In this document: positions 26,633-34,820 of the stretch, piece after piece
Layout: the number at the start of each line of letters is the position of its first letter
Numbering within the stretch: the first letter of the stretch is position 1
Assembly (NCBI RefSeq): GCF_000482465.1
Contig: NZ_KI519431.1
Location: forward strand, 66,267 to 130,266
Length of the DNA: 64,000 bases
Direction of reading: 5' to 3'
From: Runella limosa DSM 17973
GTDB lineage: Bacteria; Bacteroidota; Bacteroidia; Cytophagales; Spirosomataceae
Notes under the pieces: model-generated
Database searches by the model: none
The model's input: only the letters and a program-made list of their open reading frames with translations
What the model was told of the DNA's origin: nothing
Made by a program: the position numbers and the translations under genes

Positions 26633-27085
26633 ATGAATAACAAATATACCAAACCGTTCACTGCCCTCGTCTTTACGACCCAAACGACACTTCCACAGTT
26701 AGGAACACTCGTTGGGCACGTTGCCCAAGATTTATACCGCGAAGCAGCGGCACTAAATTTACTTCCAACGGGGCCTATCCACTGGAATTACGTAGGTTTG
26801 GACGGTAAGCCTGACACGGTTTTTACCCTCGACATTGTGTTACCCGTTCAAGGCAAAGAAGTGCCTTCTGGTCGCTTTGCCTTTCAAACCATTCTACCTT
26901 TCAAGTGCGTATCGCTTGTACACGAAGGCCCTTGGGAAGAGCTTCCTCAGGTGTATGGAAAAGCCATGGGTTTCATCCATTCACAAGGCTTGCAATTGAG
27001 TGGTGCCAACCGCGAACTCTATGTGATGATGGACTTTGAAAACAGCGAAAACAACGTCACCGAGGTGCAAATTGGGATTTTATAG
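26633..27085 (+). CDS. GyrI-like small-molecule-binding protein
   Basis: 150 residues resembling the GyrI-like (AraC effector-binding, SHS2-fold) domain: 'FTTQTTLPQLGTLVGHVAQDL', 'GPIHWNYVG', 'FTLDIVLPV' and 'CVSLVHEGPWEELPQVYGK'. Stand-alone proteins of this type bind hydrophobic ligands or act in stress. It follows the VOC gene by 35 bases and is followed by a strong terminator (27109-27148), so it ends a short operon. Family assignment is by pattern only. Confidence 0.78.
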   Translation: MNNKYTKPFTALVFTTQTTLPQLGTLVGHVAQDLYREAAALNLLPTGPIHWNYVGLDGKPDTVFTLDIVLPVQGKEVPSGRFAFQTILPFKCVSLVHEGPWEELPQVYGKAMGFIHSQGLQLSGANRELYVMMDFENSENNVTEVQIGIL

Positions 27086-27108
27086 AATAAATATAGTTTG
27101 AGTGTTTG

Positions 27109-27148
27109 AACCTCCCGAAAGTTAAAAACTTTCGGGAGGTTCTTTTTT
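27109..27148 (+). terminator. Rho-independent terminator after the GyrI-like gene
   Basis: A perfect 15-bp stem (AACCTCCCGAAAGTT and its reverse complement) with a 3-base loop, followed by CTTTTTTG. The stem is related to the palindrome at 25072-25105 with compensating changes, so it may be a dispersed repeat acting as a terminator. Confidence 0.85.
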
Positions 27149-27194
27149 GTAACCGCATTCCCCCTCAATAATTTGACATAACTTTTCGATTCAC

Positions 27195-27224
27195 TTGCAA
27201 GATTCGGCTGAGTTAGTAAATTTG
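27195..27224 (+). promoter_or_regulatory. Promoter of the phosphohexomutase gene
   Basis: A -33 TTG at 27195-27197 and a -7 TAAATTTG at 27217-27224 with a 19-base spacer, an excellent fit to the Bacteroidota consensus. The predicted transcript starts near 27231, leaving a leader of about 57 bases before the ATG at 27288. Confidence 0.65.
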
Positions 27225-27287
27225 TCCGTTCACAATCAGATTCTAACAATTGATTTTTTCTATAACCTCCAAAAACTTAAACCTACC

Positions 27288-29036
27288 ATGCTCGAAGCTG
27301 CTGTACAAACCAAAATAGACCAATGGCTTGGCGGAAATTACGATGCTGATACAAAATCAACGATCCAACAACTCCTTGACCAAGAAAATAGTACCGAACT
27401 TACCGATTCGTTTTACAAAGACTTAGAATTTGGAACAGGAGGTTTGCGCGGTCTGATTGGCGTGGGTTCCAATCGGATGAACCAATACACCATCGGGGCA
27501 GCTACGCAAGGGTTGGCCAATTACCTCAACAAAAATTTTGCAGGAGAAGCCATTAGTGTGGCGATTGCCCACGACAGCCGCATCAAATCGGATGAGTTTG
27601 CGCGAGTAACTGCCAATATTTTTTCGGCCAACGGCATTGATGTGTATCTTTTTGAAGCCCTTCGCCCTACGCCAGAACTGAGCTTTGCCATCCGTCTTTT
27701 GGGCTGTAAAAGCGGCGTTGTCGTGACGGCTTCTCACAATCCTAAAGAGTACAATGGCTACAAGGCATACTGGGACGATGGCTCGCAAGTGGTAGCCCCG
27801 CACGACCGCAATGTGATTGCAGAAGTAAACGCAATCCAGTCGATTGACGACATTAAGTTTGAAGGTGATAGCTCTAAAATTCACCTCATTGGCAAAGAAG
27901 TGGACGAAAAATACCTCGACCAAATCGTCTCCCTTTCTATTTCTAAAGACGCCATTGCACGCCAAAAAGACCTTAAAATTGTCTTTACGCCCATCCACGG
28001 AACGGGCGTGACGTTGGTACCGCCGTTGCTCCAAAAAATGGGCTTTGAAAACGTGACCGTCATTGCCGAGCAAGCCGAAGCCAGCGGCAACGGCCAATTC
28101 CCAACGGTAGTGTATCCCAACCCTGAAGAGTCAGAAGCAATGTCGATGGCGGTGAATAAAGCCAAAGAAATCGACGCTGACCTTGTACTGGGCACCGACC
28201 CCGACGCTGACCGCGTGGGAATAGCCGTTAAAAATCACCACGGTGAAATTCAGCTCCTTAACGGCAACCAAACCGCTACATTGCTCATTTATTACCTCCT
28301 CCAAGCGTGGAAAGAAGCGGGTAAATTGACGGGTAAAGAGTTTGTGTGTAAAACCATCGTCACCACCGACCTCATCGATAAAATGGCGGCGGGTTATGAC
28401 GTTTATTGCTACAATACGCTCACGGGCTTTAAGTACATCGCCCAAGTAATCAGAGAGTTAGAAGGACAACAACAGTTTATCGGTGGTGGCGAAGAAAGCT
28501 ATGGCTACCTCATCGGAGATGCTGTGCGCGACAAAGATGCCATTGCTAGTTGCGGAATGATTGCCGAGTTGACGGCCTACGCCAAAGACAAAGGCTTGAG
28601 CTTGTTTGATATGCTGATGGAAGTCTATAAACAATTTGGCTTCTACTACGAAGGGCTCATTTCATTGACCAAAAAAGGAAAAGCGGGGGCCGAAGAAATC
28701 CAGCAAATGATGGCCGACTTCCGCGCCAATCCTCCGCAGTCGTTGGCAGGCTCGCCCGTGGTTCGCATCGACGATTATAAGTTTTTGAAACGTACCGAAA
28801 ACAGCACGACGGTTGACATTCCTTCGGGAAGTATGGGTATCGAATCGTCGAACGTACTTCAATTCTTTACCGCCGATGGCACGAAGTTTACCTGCCGCCC
28901 GTCTGGTACAGAGCCTAAAATCAAGTTTTATGTAGGCGTCGTAGCACCACTCAACAGCAACGAAGAGTTTGATGCGGTTTACGCTTCATTGAAACAAAAA
29001 GTAGCCTCTATCGGGGAAGAATTGGGATTGAAATAA
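27288..29036 (+). CDS. Phospho-sugar mutase (phosphoglucomutase/phosphomannomutase)
   Basis: 582 residues from the ATG at 27288. It has all alpha-D-phosphohexomutase landmarks: active-site serine loop TASHNPKEYNGYK (about 147-159), metal loop DPDADRVG (about 304-311), sugar-specificity loop GGGEESYGY (about 400) and phosphate-binding loop CRPSGTEPKIKFY (about 536). It interconverts hexose 1- and 6-phosphates in the cytoplasm, feeding glycogen and cell-envelope sugar synthesis. Its length (about 580) fits the long PGM/PGM2-like branch common in Bacteroidota. It appears monocistronic, with its own promoter and a non-coding stretch downstream. The substrate preference (glucose or mannose) cannot be read from sequence. 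Confidence 0.94.
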   Translation: MLEAAVQTKIDQWLGGNYDADTKSTIQQLLDQENSTELTDSFYKDLEFGTGGLRGLIGVGSNRMNQYTIGAATQGLANYLNKNFAGEAISVAIAHDSRIKSDEFARVTANIFSANGIDVYLFEALRPTPELSFAIRLLGCKSGVVVTASHNPKEYNGYKAYWDDGSQVVAPHDRNVIAEVNAIQSIDDIKFEGDSSKIHLIGKEVDEKYLDQIVSLSISKDAIARQKDLKIVFTPIHGTGVTLVPPLLQKMGFENVTVIAEQAEASGNGQFPTVVYPNPEESEAMSMAVNKAKEIDADLVLGTDPDADRVGIAVKNHHGEIQLLNGNQTATLLIYYLLQAWKEAGKLTGKEFVCKTIVTTDLIDKMAAGYDVYCYNTLTGFKYIAQVIRELEGQQQFIGGGEESYGYLIGDAVRDKDAIASCGMIAELTAYAKDKGLSLFDMLMEVYKQFGFYYEGLISLTKKGKAGAEEIQQMMADFRANPPQSLAGSPVVRIDDYKFLKRTENSTTVDIPSGSMGIESSNVLQFFTADGTKFTCRPSGTEPKIKFYVGVVAPLNSNEEFDAVYASLKQKVASIGEELGLK

Positions 29037-29103
29037 GACCAAATAATAATTTTTTTTAAAAATTTTTGGGCAGATAAAATAATTTGCCGTATATTCACGT
29101 TAC

Positions 29104-29189
29104 GTTTAGAGTCCCAGCTAAAACCTGGGGCTTTTCATCATAGGTTAAGTGTGAGAAAAGCCATTCGCATATAGCGAGTTGGCTTTTTT
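29104..29189 (+). ncRNA. Candidate small RNA or leader with terminator
   Basis: In the 230-base gap 29037-29266 there is a promoter-like pair (TTTG at 29065-29068, 21-base spacer, TATATTCA at 29090-29097). Then comes a hairpin CCCAG/CTGGG (29113-29128) and a second hairpin (AAAAGCCA...TGGCTTTTTT, 29157-29189) ending in a T run, as in intrinsic terminators. There is no reading frame. It could be an independent RNA of about 85 nt, or an attenuating leader of the gene at 29267. I could not match it to a named RNA family. Confidence 0.4.
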
Positions 29190-29266
29190 GTTTTAGAGGT
29201 TCTTCCGTATTTTTACACCCAACCAAATTCTACCATATACAACGTACAAACCCTAATCAACTCGTA

Positions 29267-30973
29267 ATGAGGAAAATAAATACCTTACTATGGTGTCTTA
29301 CCCTGTGGGCTGGGGTAACGCTCTCGTTCAAAAGTTTGGCCCAAGATGCCAACTACGAACGCGACTATAAACGTGCCGTAGCACTCTATAAAACAGGCGA
29401 ATACAACCTTGCCATGGCTGATTTACTGCTGTTGACGGCCCGCAAATACCAACATGGTCTGGTTCCTTTTGCCCAATACTATTACAGCTTGGCGGCCCTC
29501 AAAAACAACCGCCCCCTCGAAAGTCAACAAATGTTGCTCCAACTGAGGGAACGCTTTCCTGAATGGAAAAAAATGGACGAAGTGTCGTATTTGCTCGCCG
29601 ATTTGTCGTTTCGGGACAAGCAGTACAACAAAGCCTTGGAGTACTTATCTGAAATCACCAATGTGTCGGTCAAAAAGGACGTAGAACCACTCAAACGCGT
29701 GTATATCAACCCCGTTCAAGACTTAGCGTTGTTAAAAAAGCTCAATCAGCAACACCCTTCCGACAAGATTGTTGCCCTTCGGTTGATTGACGTTATTCAA
29801 CGAACCTCCAACGACAAAGCCGATTTGGAACTGTCTGATGACCTTACGAATCGATTTGGTATTGCTCCCACCAAGCCTGTCAACGACGTGACGCCGATGA
29901 AAAAAAACACCAATAGTCAGTCAAAGGGATATTATAACATTGCAGTCATTCTACCATTTAAAGTAAAGGAGTTTTCGCCCAACCAGCGCGTTCGTAGCAA
30001 TCAGTTTGCTTACGACATGTACGAAGGGATGAAACTCGCCAAAGCCAAGCTCCAACAAGAAGGAATTTTGGTGAATATGTTTACCTACGACATAGGCAGC
30101 GACCCCGAAGATATGCTAAATGTGGTCAACAATACCAATTTTGCCCAAACCGACCTCATCGTTGGCCCCGTTTACAGCGAGCCAGCCAAACTTGCCGCTG
30201 ATTTTGCCCAAAGCAATGGCATTTTTTACGTTCACCCCACTTCGCTCGTGACCGACCTAAGTGCGAATTTTTCCAACACGCTTTTGTTGCAACCTTCTTT
30301 TGAACGTCAGGCGTCTCAAAGTTTTGATTATATGCGGTCGTTGCCCGCTGCTACTTCCAAAAAAGTAGCCATCTATTACGGCAGTTCTCGCCGCGACTCC
30401 ACGTTGGCCGCAGCTTACCGCACCAAAGCCACCGCTTCCGGCTATCAGGTGTCGGATTTTCGTCGTACCCGCGAAAAACTAGACAGCACTGCGACCATTT
30501 CGAGCGTAAACAAACCAGGGCACATTGCCGTTTTTAGTAGTAATGAAAACGATGGAAACAAAATTTTGGCTTTGATGGAAAAACGTCAGATCAACGTTCC
30601 ACTACTTGCTAACTCTACGGCTTTTAATGTAGGCGGAGTTGGGGCAAATGCCTTCAACAACCGACCTATTTATATCATTGATACCGAATTCATTGATATT
30701 GCCAAATCCCAAGTCCGTGATTTCCAGAATTTGTATTTTTCAAAACGCAATACCGTTCCGTCAATTTATGCCTTGCAGGGATACGACCTCGTGTTGTTTT
30801 TTGGGCGAATGCTCCACAAATACCAAAACCAACTACGAAACGGGTTAGACGTTCGTTCGTACGACGACGATTATTTATTGTCGGGTTTTAATTACCAACA
30901 TTCCAACGATAACCAAGTTGTACCCATTATCCAAATCGACGATGCGAGGTGGGTGCGGGTCAATGCTCAGTAA
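29267..30973 (+). CDS. TPR protein fused to a periplasmic-binding-protein fold (LppC/LpoA-like layout)
   Basis: 568 residues. A signal peptide (MRKINTLLWCLTLWAGVTLS to 'SLAQ') is followed by TPR-like helices (about 28-150; 'AVALYKTGEYNLAMADLLLL', 'YLLADLSFRDKQYNKALEYL') and, after a linker, a type I periplasmic-binding fold (about 225-565; 'YNIAVILPFKV', 'MYEGMKLAKAKLQQEGI', 'DLIVGPVYSEPAKLAADFAQ'). No ABC permease genes are nearby, so it is unlikely to serve a transporter. The TPR plus binding-fold order resembles E. coli LpoA, the outer-membrane activator of a peptidoglycan synthase, but no lipobox is present; the comparison is by layout only. In automated annotation such proteins are usually named amino-acid ABC substrate-binding proteins. 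Confidence 0.82.
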   Translation: MRKINTLLWCLTLWAGVTLSFKSLAQDANYERDYKRAVALYKTGEYNLAMADLLLLTARKYQHGLVPFAQYYYSLAALKNNRPLESQQMLLQLRERFPEWKKMDEVSYLLADLSFRDKQYNKALEYLSEITNVSVKKDVEPLKRVYINPVQDLALLKKLNQQHPSDKIVALRLIDVIQRTSNDKADLELSDDLTNRFGIAPTKPVNDVTPMKKNTNSQSKGYYNIAVILPFKVKEFSPNQRVRSNQFAYDMYEGMKLAKAKLQQEGILVNMFTYDIGSDPEDMLNVVNNTNFAQTDLIVGPVYSEPAKLAADFAQSNGIFYVHPTSLVTDLSANFSNTLLLQPSFERQASQSFDYMRSLPAATSKKVAIYYGSSRRDSTLAAAYRTKATASGYQVSDFRRTREKLDSTATISSVNKPGHIAVFSSNENDGNKILALMEKRQINVPLLANSTAFNVGGVGANAFNNRPIYIIDTEFIDIAKSQVRDFQNLYFSKRNTVPSIYALQGYDLVLFFGRMLHKYQNQLRNGLDVRSYDDDYLLSGFNYQHSNDNQVVPIIQIDDARWVRVNAQ

Positions 30974-31108
30974 CCAATGAAAATAAGGTTCACACAGAAA
31001 GAAACAGATGTGTTTCACAGATTGTCCCAGATTCCTTCTGCGTTCATCTGCGGGTAGTACATCTGCGAGAAAAAAAATATTAACTCAATTATTTTTGCCA
31101 AAACAGAA

Positions 31109-32398
31109 ATGCAAATCACTCAAAGTCAAGCACTTTTCGAAAAAGCTAAACAATACATCCCAGGAGGGGTCAACTCCCCCGTACGTGCCTTTCGTGCCGT
31201 AGGCGGCTCCCCTATTTTTATTAAATCGGCCAAAGGCCCGTACCTCTACGACGAAGACGGCAACCAATACCTCGAATGTATCAACTCTTGGGGTCCCATG
31301 ATTTTGGGCCACGCCCACGAGCTCATCGAAAAAGCCGTATCGGATGCCATTCAAAACTCGTTCTCGTTTGGGGCGCCTACCCGCAAAGAAGTTGAAATGG
31401 CCGAGCTAATTATTAGCATGGTGCCTTCGGTCGAAAAAGTACGGATGGTTAACTCGGGCACAGAAGCTACGATGTCGGCCATTCGCGTGGCGAGGGGCTA
31501 CACGGGCCGCGACAAAATCATCAAGTTTGAAGGCTGTTACCACGGCCACGGCGATAGTTTTTTGATTGCCGCAGGGAGTGGAGCCGTCACGATGGGCGTC
31601 CCTGATAGCCCAGGCGTCACCAAAGGCGTCGCCAACGATACACTTACGGCTCCTTTCAACGACCTCGCCGCCCTTACCAACCTCGTCGAAGCCAACAAGG
31701 GCGAAGTCGCGGCGTTGATTTTAGAACCTGTGGTTGGGAACATGGGTTGCGTGCTGCCCAACGAAGGCTACCTCCAAGCCATCCGCGACTTGTGTACCAA
31801 AGAAGGTATCGTTTTGATTTTTGACGAAGTAATGACAGGATTCCGTTTGGCCAAAGGCGGCGCGCAAGAGCGTTTTGGCATTGTGCCTGACATGACCACG
31901 ATGGGTAAAATCATCGGAGGAGGAATGCCTGTAGGTGCTTACGGCGGTAAGCGTGAAATCATGGACTGCGTATCCCCCGCAGGGCCTGTGTATCAAGCAG
32001 GTACGCTCTCAGGAAATCCGATTGCGATGTCGGCAGGTTTGGCCATGTTGCGTTACCTCGACAGTCATCCTGAAGTCTATACCCGTCTCGAAACGGTGGG
32101 AACAACCATCACAAACGGTTTCAAAGCATCACTCCAACAACTCGGACTGAACTATACCATCAACCAAATTGGGTCGATGTTTACGTTGTTTATGACCGAC
32201 CAGCCCGTGACCGATTTTAACTCGGCCAAAACCTCCGATTTAGCGTTGTTTGGGCGGTATTTTCAGGCCATGTTGAAGCGCGGCATTTACCTTGCCCCTT
32301 CGCAGTTTGAGAGCTTATTTTTCTCGTACGCACTTGAAGATCAGCACGTTCAACAATTGATTGAGGCCAACGAAGAAGCGTTGAAAGAGGTGTTATAA
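31109..32398 (+). CDS. hemL: Glutamate-1-semialdehyde 2,1-aminomutase
   Basis: 429 residues, the usual length. It converts glutamate-1-semialdehyde to 5-aminolevulinate with pyridoxal phosphate, the committed C5-route step to haem and also to siroheme. It shows the start 'ALFEKAKQYIPGGVNSPVRAF', the substrate region 'NSGTEATMSAIRVARG', the PLP aspartate in 'LIFDEVMTGFRLAKGG' and the Schiff-base lysine in 'TMGKIIGGGMPVGAYGG' (near 267). Transcribed alone; a hairpin and T run (32464-32491) follow. Upstream, 31000-31080 holds degenerate TCTGCG-type repeats. Confidence 0.96.
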   Translation: MQITQSQALFEKAKQYIPGGVNSPVRAFRAVGGSPIFIKSAKGPYLYDEDGNQYLECINSWGPMILGHAHELIEKAVSDAIQNSFSFGAPTRKEVEMAELIISMVPSVEKVRMVNSGTEATMSAIRVARGYTGRDKIIKFEGCYHGHGDSFLIAAGSGAVTMGVPDSPGVTKGVANDTLTAPFNDLAALTNLVEANKGEVAALILEPVVGNMGCVLPNEGYLQAIRDLCTKEGIVLIFDEVMTGFRLAKGGAQERFGIVPDMTTMGKIIGGGMPVGAYGGKREIMDCVSPAGPVYQAGTLSGNPIAMSAGLAMLRYLDSHPEVYTRLETVGTTITNGFKASLQQLGLNYTINQIGSMFTLFMTDQPVTDFNSAKTSDLALFGRYFQAMLKRGIYLAPSQFESLFFSYALEDQHVQQLIEANEEALKEVL

Positions 32399-32463
32399 CT
32401 TCTCATTAAGATATACCCCACGAGCACAGAAATAGGTGTGTTCGTGGGAGTTAGTCCTCCAGT

Positions 32464-32491
32464 AAACATACCCTAACAGGGTTTATTTTTT
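32464..32491 (+). terminator. Terminator between hemL and the convergent lipoprotein gene
   Basis: A short stem ACCCT/AGGGT within 'AAACATACCCTAACAGGGTTT' followed by ATTTTTT. A second, longer hairpin (CCACGA...TCGTGG, about 32418-32447) lies just upstream. Together they can stop hemL transcription. Confidence 0.6.
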
Positions 32492-32504
32492 ACTGACTGT
32501 TTGA

Positions 32505-32963
32505 TTATTTCAAAGGGAAACTAAATTTACCTTCTTTAATCCTAACAGTTTTAATAGGTGAGCCTCCCATCAACTCTATTTCAAAATTCCCCGTGATAGC
32601 CTCTTCGGAAATAGACTCAATGATCATTTTACCCGTCAAATTTCCAGAACTGTACGTAGTAAAGGCATCAAGTGAATAAAACACCAATCCAACTCCGCCT
32701 ACTCCCAGATTATAAGTACCTGTCGCTGAGGGTTGTTTAGACATTACCAAACTCAATACTTCTTTATTGTTTTTTTGACCTGAATAAAGAATATTTTGCG
32801 TTCCATCTGGGTTTTTTACACCCAAACTACGGCTCACCGTTGCCGACTCCCACAGGTTTCCATCAATGGTTGCTTTCAAAAAAAAGGCAGGTTCGACGCT
32901 TTTCTTGTTGCAAGATTCTCCCAAAACCAGCAAACACAATAAAATACCAATAAGATGTTTCAT
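32505..32963 (-). CDS. Small lipoprotein of unknown function
   Basis: 152 residues with a lipoprotein signal peptide (MKHLIGILLCLLVLGESCNK, acylated cysteine near 18). The mature part is beta-rich ('FLKATIDGNLWESATVSRSL', 'ATGTYNLG', 'EEAITGNFEIEL'), similar in style to DUF6252-type Bacteroidota lipoproteins, but the family is not certain. It is the third gene of a minus-strand operon (34570, 34277, 32963), 24 bases after the propeller lipoprotein. Confidence 0.75.
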   Translation of the reverse strand: MKHLIGILLCLLVLGESCNKKSVEPAFFLKATIDGNLWESATVSRSLGVKNPDGTQNILYSGQKNNKEVLSLVMSKQPSATGTYNLGVGGVGLVFYSLDAFTTYSSGNLTGKMIIESISEEAITGNFEIELMGGSPIKTVRIKEGKFSFPLK

Positions 32964-32987
32964 AGCTTCAATAGTTAGTTATAGATT

Positions 32988-34277
32988 TTACTTAATCGCC
33001 TCAAAACAATACGTATGATAGCCCGTACGGGTAAATATTCGCCCCTTTTCACCGTCTTTGCCTGGCAAACCCGTTACAAAAACCCAAAAGTGACCGTCTA
33101 ACTTTCCATCGGTGTCAGAGGGAATATCCCACAACAATTTGGTGGTTTTCAGCTCACGTGCACGCAGCCGCCCCTTAGAAAGATAATACAAAATCCCCCC
33201 AGCATAGTACGAGCTTGTGTAGGAAAGTGTTTCGTTGGGAAGTTTCCAAATCTGCTCCCCCGTATCGGCATCTACGCAGTAAAGTGTACTCATACTATCA
33301 TACAAAACCATGTAGCGATCTTCAAATATTCCCTGTATCTCTGCAAAGCTTGGCAATACTTTAATCCATACGCGGTCTCCTGTACGCCAGTTGTGACATA
33401 CCACCTCGTTACTGGTAATAGTGTACATTTTATCACCCCGCAAACGAACTGCTCCGTTCAGAACACCTACCTTTCGCCCCCCCCACAACGATTTACGGTC
33501 ATATAACCACTTCTGTTGCGTGAGATTATAGAGTGATAAATATGCCTCATATTCATTCCGTTCAGAACCAAGTTCAGTATAGGTAATCAACAATAATGTA
33601 TCTTTTCCTTCTACTACTGGACGAACGTCATTGATAGACCCCACATGAAACGGCGTAATCCCCAGTCCAACATGTTTACGGCTGTAATTGGGCATTAGTA
33701 TTTTTTCCTCCTTACCTGTTAGAACATCCCCCCGATAAATGAATTGTTCCCAAATGCCTTTATATAACTCTATGGGAGTACCAAATGTAAAGTACTGCGC
33801 CCCTAAGCCGTAACATAACCCTACCCCCGAATATCCAGTCGTTTTTTTCCAGACAGTCGTGCCAGTCTCCACATTAATACAATAATTACGTGGGCCATAC
33901 TGATACAGTAAAAGGTTTTGGTATTGATAAACCTCGTGACCTTGATAATTATGTAACATAATTTCCTCGGTTGGTCTGATGACATCGCGCCAACGCCATT
34001 TACATTCTCCTGTTTCAGTATTTTGTAAGCAAAGATGATTGGCTAATGAAGCAGAATTTTCGTTGAAAGTACTTAATAAAGCATTTTGGATAAAGATATT
34101 TCCTATTACACCATTAGCAGGGTTTATGCCATCGCTACTGGTAGGTACTTTCCAAATTGGTTTTTTCTGAAAAACTACCCCGTTTTCGTCCACTTTTTCA
34201 AGGTTAATCCGCTCCTTGCAGGAAGTCATGGTTACACCTATTAGTGTAACCATGATTAGTACATTCAGCCATTTCAT
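32988..34277 (-). CDS. PQQ-like beta-propeller lipoprotein
   Basis: 429 residues. The N-terminus MKWLNVLIMVTLIGVTMTSC carries a lipobox (TSC, cysteine 20). The body consists of PQQ_2-type repeats: 'NTETGECKWRWRDV', 'NVETGTTVWKKTTG', 'NWRTGDRVWIKVLP' and 'DADTGEQIWKLPNE', so a propeller fold facing the periplasm or surface. BamB has this fold, but the gene context is not that of the BAM complex. Its start overlaps the previous gene by four bases (ATGA), which indicates translational coupling. Role unknown; a binding or scaffold function is inference. Confidence 0.85.
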   Translation of the reverse strand: MKWLNVLIMVTLIGVTMTSCKERINLEKVDENGVVFQKKPIWKVPTSSDGINPANGVIGNIFIQNALLSTFNENSASLANHLCLQNTETGECKWRWRDVIRPTEEIMLHNYQGHEVYQYQNLLLYQYGPRNYCINVETGTTVWKKTTGYSGVGLCYGLGAQYFTFGTPIELYKGIWEQFIYRGDVLTGKEEKILMPNYSRKHVGLGITPFHVGSINDVRPVVEGKDTLLLITYTELGSERNEYEAYLSLYNLTQQKWLYDRKSLWGGRKVGVLNGAVRLRGDKMYTITSNEVVCHNWRTGDRVWIKVLPSFAEIQGIFEDRYMVLYDSMSTLYCVDADTGEQIWKLPNETLSYTSSYYAGGILYYLSKGRLRARELKTTKLLWDIPSDTDGKLDGHFWVFVTGLPGKDGEKGRIFTRTGYHTYCFEAIK

Positions 34278-34570
34278 CGGCGTGGAATAAAAAAGCTATT
34301 GCCAAACTGAGTGCCTGCATCAAAAGCTCTATTTAACTCATTCCGTGATACAAGACTCCGTCTCATCTCCTGATGATTATTCCCCGCTAATTCTCGAATT
34401 TCAGCATTCGACGACCACGTCGTATTTTCGGCTATCTGTGAGCGGCGCGGTACAAGGCCGTCGGTTTGGTCACGAGCAAACATCGTTACGTCGTGCGTTG
34501 GCTCAATGTTAGATAATACCCTTACAAAGGCATTAATGGAGTGGTTAGGAAATGAGTTAAATAAAGTCAT
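34274..34570 (-). CDS. Small protein of unknown function, coupled to the propeller lipoprotein
   Basis: 98 residues, no signal peptide and no membrane segment. I do not recognise it. The C-terminal half is polar ('EIRELAGNNHQEMRRSLVSR', ending 'FGNSFFIPRR'). The ATGA overlap with the next gene is the main reason to accept it as coding. It may be a short cytoplasmic protein or the surviving end of a longer gene. The upstream 250-base gap (34571-34820) holds an AT-rich stretch with a hairpin AAGCC/GGCTT near 34617-34635 and the promoter of the photolyase gene on the other strand. Confidence 0.6.
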   Translation of the reverse strand: MTLFNSFPNHSINAFVRVLSNIEPTHDVTMFARDQTDGLVPRRSQIAENTTWSSNAEIRELAGNNHQEMRRSLVSRNELNRAFDAGTQFGNSFFIPRR

Positions 34571-34783
34571 ATATAGCTGTTTTAATGTACTGATTTTTAG
34601 ACAAATACTTCATATTCAAGCCTTTTTTAGGCTTTATTTTCAAGTTATTTTCTCAAAAGCAGGGTAAAACAGGGTAATTATTGGCAAGCTAGAAGCTTTT
34701 TTAGGCAAACGCAAGTAGTAGTTGTACTTTTGATTAAACGGTAAAAAAATGTCGTCTTTTTTCAAAACCTACTGCCGAAAGTG

Positions 34784-34791
34784 TAGTTTTG
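34784..34791 (+). promoter_or_regulatory. Bacteroidota -7 box of the cryptochrome/photolyase gene
   Basis: TAGTTTTG, a match to TAnnTTTG, 30 bases before the ATG at 34821, giving a short leader. The -33 region is T-rich (around 34757-34762) without a clear TTG. Confidence 0.5.
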
Positions 34792-34820
34792 AACAATAGA
34801 ACGATTATCCGATTTGTCTT

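Noticed and set aside
27423-28097. 224-codon minus-strand frame inside the phosphohexomutase gene
   Set aside because: Antisense to a fully conserved enzyme; no recognisable domain.
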